From Neckera pumila (Eukaryota > Streptophyta > Bryopsida > Hypnales > Neckeraceae): a stretch of DNA of 64,000 nucleotides. Position 1 is the first letter of the stretch; each line of letters begins with the position of its first letter. The stretch is from contig OZ018411.1 of NCBI GenBank assembly GCA_963969595.1, forward strand, positions 9,798,501 to 9,862,500, written 5' to 3'. Below are positions 60,795 through 64,000 of the stretch, in pieces. The position numbers and the translations under genes were made by a program. The notes under the pieces are model-generated. The model had not been told where the DNA came from. It saw nothing but the letters and a program-made list of their open reading frames with translations, and made no database searches.

Positions 60795-61879
60795 CGGGAG
60801 GTTTTTAGAAAAGTATGTTTTAAAGAGAAATTGTCAAAAATTGCCATGTTTGAAAATGCATTGATTTAACATGAAAAAATGAAGTTGTTAGTTTTGGAAT
60901 TCAATTGCACAAAATTGTACTAGTCTAAAACACTTATACAATGGGACCTATCTTGTGTCAAAGTCCTTGTCTAGTCCTTGGTCTCCTGGCAATTAATGGT
61001 TGTGTTGAAAGAACAATGGTTGTACTTGGTTACAATCTTTAATAAAGATTCTAACGTCATGACTACTAGTGTGTGGGATTTGGGCCGTTTCCAATTTTAT
61101 TTTTGAAATTTGTAATTCCATCAAGAATTCTTCAAGTATATAACATATATCAATTTAGTTGCCTCTAACAAATCTAATTCAATGTTGGTCTAACAAATTT
61201 AACATTGTTCATTTAGAATCTTCAATGGGATCCTCTGCTACTCTTTTTACTTTTGCCTCCCAAAAATTTCCATGTAATTTAATATTTTTTTTCTTTAATT
61301 ATTACAATTTCTTTGTTATCCCCTACAAAATGGTTGAAAGACTTTTTAATGGCGTGCATTCATTCATCTAAAGATTTTCTTTATTAGATATCATTGATAA
61401 ATTGTCCATGCATGGGGGTGCAAAGCAAATCATTTCATTAAGTAAAGATGTATTGTTGATTTTGATAGAACTCATTCAAAAAAATGAATACCAAAAAAAT
61501 AGAGGAGTCATCGTGACAACCATGGTTTGGTCTGATAACAAAGTGAGTTAACTTATCGTGGGTGTCTTTCAGCTTGGCACAACTTGGAGGGGGAAAGAAG
61601 TTGATTGATAACACAACTTTCGTCAAATGTGTGTAGTCAGAGTGTGAGTTTTGCGAAAGACATCAAGACTCCAATAATGAGGGTGTAGTAGAAGTCTGTT
61701 TAATAATTAGCCGCGTGAGCCTGCAAGGTGATTAATTGGCAAATAATCAAATTCAATGAAATTAAGCAAAATGAAGTGGATTTCAAGCTAGTTACTAGAC
61801 TAATTAGAGAACTCTTACGTTTTCCAACTAGCTTCTAAAGCCACTTAGTTTAGGTTATTTGAAGATGAAAAAAAAATTA
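60795..61879. other. AT-rich spacer, no gene seen
   Basis: Frames at 61159-61371 and 61438-61626 are short and not recognisable. Confidence 0.4.
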
Positions 61880-62440
61880 TTTATATAAGTGGCGTAGTAA
61901 TAGGTCAAGTAATCCATATGAGATAAGTAAATTAGGATTATAGGAATTCAACCACTCATAGTTAAGCCAAATGCAGGAATTATGTTAAAAGCCGAATTTC
62001 AGACCTCATTTAGGCATAGTAAAAATAACTTTGAAAATAACTTTGAAAATACTTTGAACTAAAAAAATTTGGGAAATTAAGCTAAATGTTTTTCAAAATT
62101 CCATTTGAGGTTTTGAAACTCCAACTAAAAGTTATAGACAAAACTTTGTGAGGGTTGGATGGGACAATTTTTTTGACATTTTCAAATCTTTGAATTCTGT
62201 TCATAACTTTTAGTTGGAGGCTTTAAACCTTAAACTATTTTTTAGAGATAAAAGTTATCTTAATTTCTAGACTTTATTTCATTCAAAATTTTCAAAATAT
62301 TTATTTTAATATGCCTAAATAGAGTCTAAAATTTAATTTTAACACAATTCCTGCATTTGACTTAACAATGAGAAGTTGAGCTTCTATCAAGGCTAATTTA
62401 TATATCTCATATGGACTGTGTTCACTAAGACTACACAACT
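61880..62440. mobile_element. Large foldback element, copy 3
   Basis: The arms (about 61880-62160 and 62165-62440) pair TTTAGGCATAGTAAAAATA with TTTTAATATGCCTAAATAG, and CTCCAACTAAAAGTTATAG with CATAACTTTTAGTTGGAG. Same family as 9790 and 45010. Arm edges approximate. Confidence 0.7.
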
Positions 62441-62455
62441 TGTATAAAGTGCTTT

Positions 62456-62752
62456 CATTAGATGATTTTTGGACCCCTGGAAGATTGCAAGTTCTTGGAC
62501 TGTAAGAATTCTAGGAATTCTGTATAAATTCTAATCTGATGTGGCCAAAAAATTGCCACGTCAGATATTATTAAATGATTAATAATTGAACTTTTTTTTT
62601 GACTTTTTTTTATAAATTTTTATTAGATTTTTAATTTTTATTATTATTATAATATTATGATAGCAGGGCGGTGGTTCTCAACAAGGGCGCTAGTTCACAG
62701 CAAAGGAAATAGCCCTGAAACAGTTTTCTGGAGGCTCCAAACTGCTCTAATG
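62456..62752. mobile_element. CATTAGA-family element, subgroup B
   Basis: Starts CATTAGATGATTTTTGGACC and ends CTGGAGGCTCCAAACTGCTCTAATG. The internal hairpin is TCTGATGTGGCCAAAAAA and TTGCCACGTCAGA. 297 bases, non-coding. Confidence 0.7.
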
Positions 62753-62763
62753 TTTTTTCATCT

Positions 62764-63511
62764 TTAACCCCTAAAGGACCAAGTTGCATTTTTTGGCAAC
62801 ATATCAATTTTGGGCAATCTACTACGGATAGAGTTTTTATTTTTTTTCTTTGAAAATTTACACAACATGTGACCAAGGAGTAGCTTTAAGGCCCAACAAT
62901 TTTCTTAACTTTTGACTATATAGTTAAAAAGTTATTGCATGATATGTGATTTTCTTTGAACTTTGCGCAGCTCGGGCAGCTCAAAAAAATTCTTTAAAAA
63001 TGACTTTTAAAAAAAATAAAAACTTGAACTTGGTTCTTTAGATTTATGTACACATGGAAAACTTTGAATCATTCAATTTCAATCTATGAGTCAAAAGTTA
63101 TGAGGATTTTAAGTTTGTGGGTAGGTATGGTTTTGCAAAGACTCCATACCTACCTTCAAACTTAAAATCCTCATAACTTTTGACTCATATATTGAAATTG
63201 AATGATTCAAAGTTTTCCATGTGTACATAAATCTAAAGAACCAAGTTCAAGTTTTTATTTTTTTTAAAAGTCATTTTTAAAGAATTTTTTTGAGCTGCCC
63301 GAGCTGCGCAAAGTTCAAAGAAAATCACATATCATGCAAAAACTTTTTAACTATATAGTCGATAGTTACGAAAATTGTTGGAGCTTAAAGCTACTCCTCG
63401 GGCACATGTTGTGTAAAACTTTCAAAGAAAAAAAATACAAGCTCCATCCGTAGTAAGCTGCCCAAAATTGCTATGTCGCCAAAAAGCGAAGCTTGGTCCT
63501 TTAGAGTTTAA
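62764..63511. mobile_element. TTAA-flanked element as a 748-bp inverted dimer
   Basis: Starts TTAACCCCTAAAGGACCAAG and ends CTTGGTCCTTTAGAGTTTAA. The halves 62764-63130 and 63144-63511 are inverted copies of the same L end around a 13-base centre. Inner arms are almost identical and outer arms are more diverged. The R end is absent. RNA from it would be a hairpin of about 360 base pairs. Confidence 0.85.
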
Positions 63512-64000
63512 TCTTACCAAATGTCCATGAAATAAGTATTTTACATTGCCATAAAAAAAAATTGGGAATTCAATGGTCAATGGAATAATTTTGGCATTTG
63601 CTAGTTTTTCCACAACTTATTTGGTGTGCAAAGTGCATCTAAGTTTAAGTTATTTAAAAATTAGGGTTAAGGTGAATTGGAATACCTTAATCCTAAAACA
63701 CTTGTACTTGGATTTCGAACCGGTGATAGTCATTTGACAAATTGATAGAAGTTGAGCTAGGGCCATGGGCAGGCTTTTAGCACTATTTTAGACCAAGTAA
63801 TTCATTGACATTTTTTTGAACTAATTAATCTATTACAATGTACAAGAAGGTAGTGTAGGGATGTAGTTGCTTTGTTTGCTTCCTTTAATCTCACGAGGCA
63901 AACAATCCTAACTACCACATTTGAAAATAAAGAAAAATAAACATCCAAAGAATCCATTGAGTCAATTGCAAATTTTTCATTTGACAAACTACCATCCATA
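63512..64000. other. Spacer, no gene seen
   Basis: AT-rich. Short minus-strand frames only. Confidence 0.4.

Overview
The window is nuclear DNA from a plant. It is intron-rich and strongly AT-biased, and its two confident genes are an MLO-type seven-transmembrane protein and a PUX10/FAF2-type UBA-UAS-UBX protein, both with plant-style domain order and spliced exons with GT-AG borders. I cannot name the species. The dense load of small DNA transposons does not settle the lineage. No rRNA, tRNA, CRISPR array, organellar gene or bacterial-style operon was seen.

Layout: about 0-2 kb is repeats and spacer. Positions 2302-7560 (minus strand) hold a complete 11-exon MLO gene of 523 codons, with a small repeat (MITE) in its upstream region and a perfect 27-bp hairpin just past its 3' end. 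From 7.8 to 26 kb there is a field of short non-autonomous DNA elements, several nested in one another. Positions 26114-27880 (minus) hold the 3' half of a PUX10-like gene: coiled coil plus UBX, with the UBA, membrane hairpin and UAS parts missing. Positions 33341-36561 (plus) hold a complete four-exon PUX10-like gene of 537 codons, preceded by a tandem duplication and a possible divergent reading frame. From 36.9 to 64 kb the window is again mostly elements and AT-rich spacer, apart from two GC-balanced stretches (42.3-43.7 kb and 47.5-52.9 kb) where I recognise no gene.

The mobile DNA falls into recognisable families: (1) elements of about 0.75-1.3 kb bounded by TTAA and CCCCTAAA-type ends, plus a second family of about 0.2 kb with related TTAACCC ends, both resembling piggyBac-type termini; (2) 383-bp elements with AAGGTAGAAGC ends and TA target duplications; (3) elements with CATTAGA ends, several with an internal TGACGTGG hairpin; (4) large foldback elements; (5) single CACTA-, Harbinger- and TA-flanked elements. 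No transposase gene is visible, so all must depend on proteins encoded elsewhere.

The two genes have separate jobs. MLO is a plasma-membrane calcium/calmodulin-linked protein. PUX10 is a lipid-droplet/ER adaptor that recruits the CDC48 AAA-ATPase. Nothing in the sequence suggests they act together.
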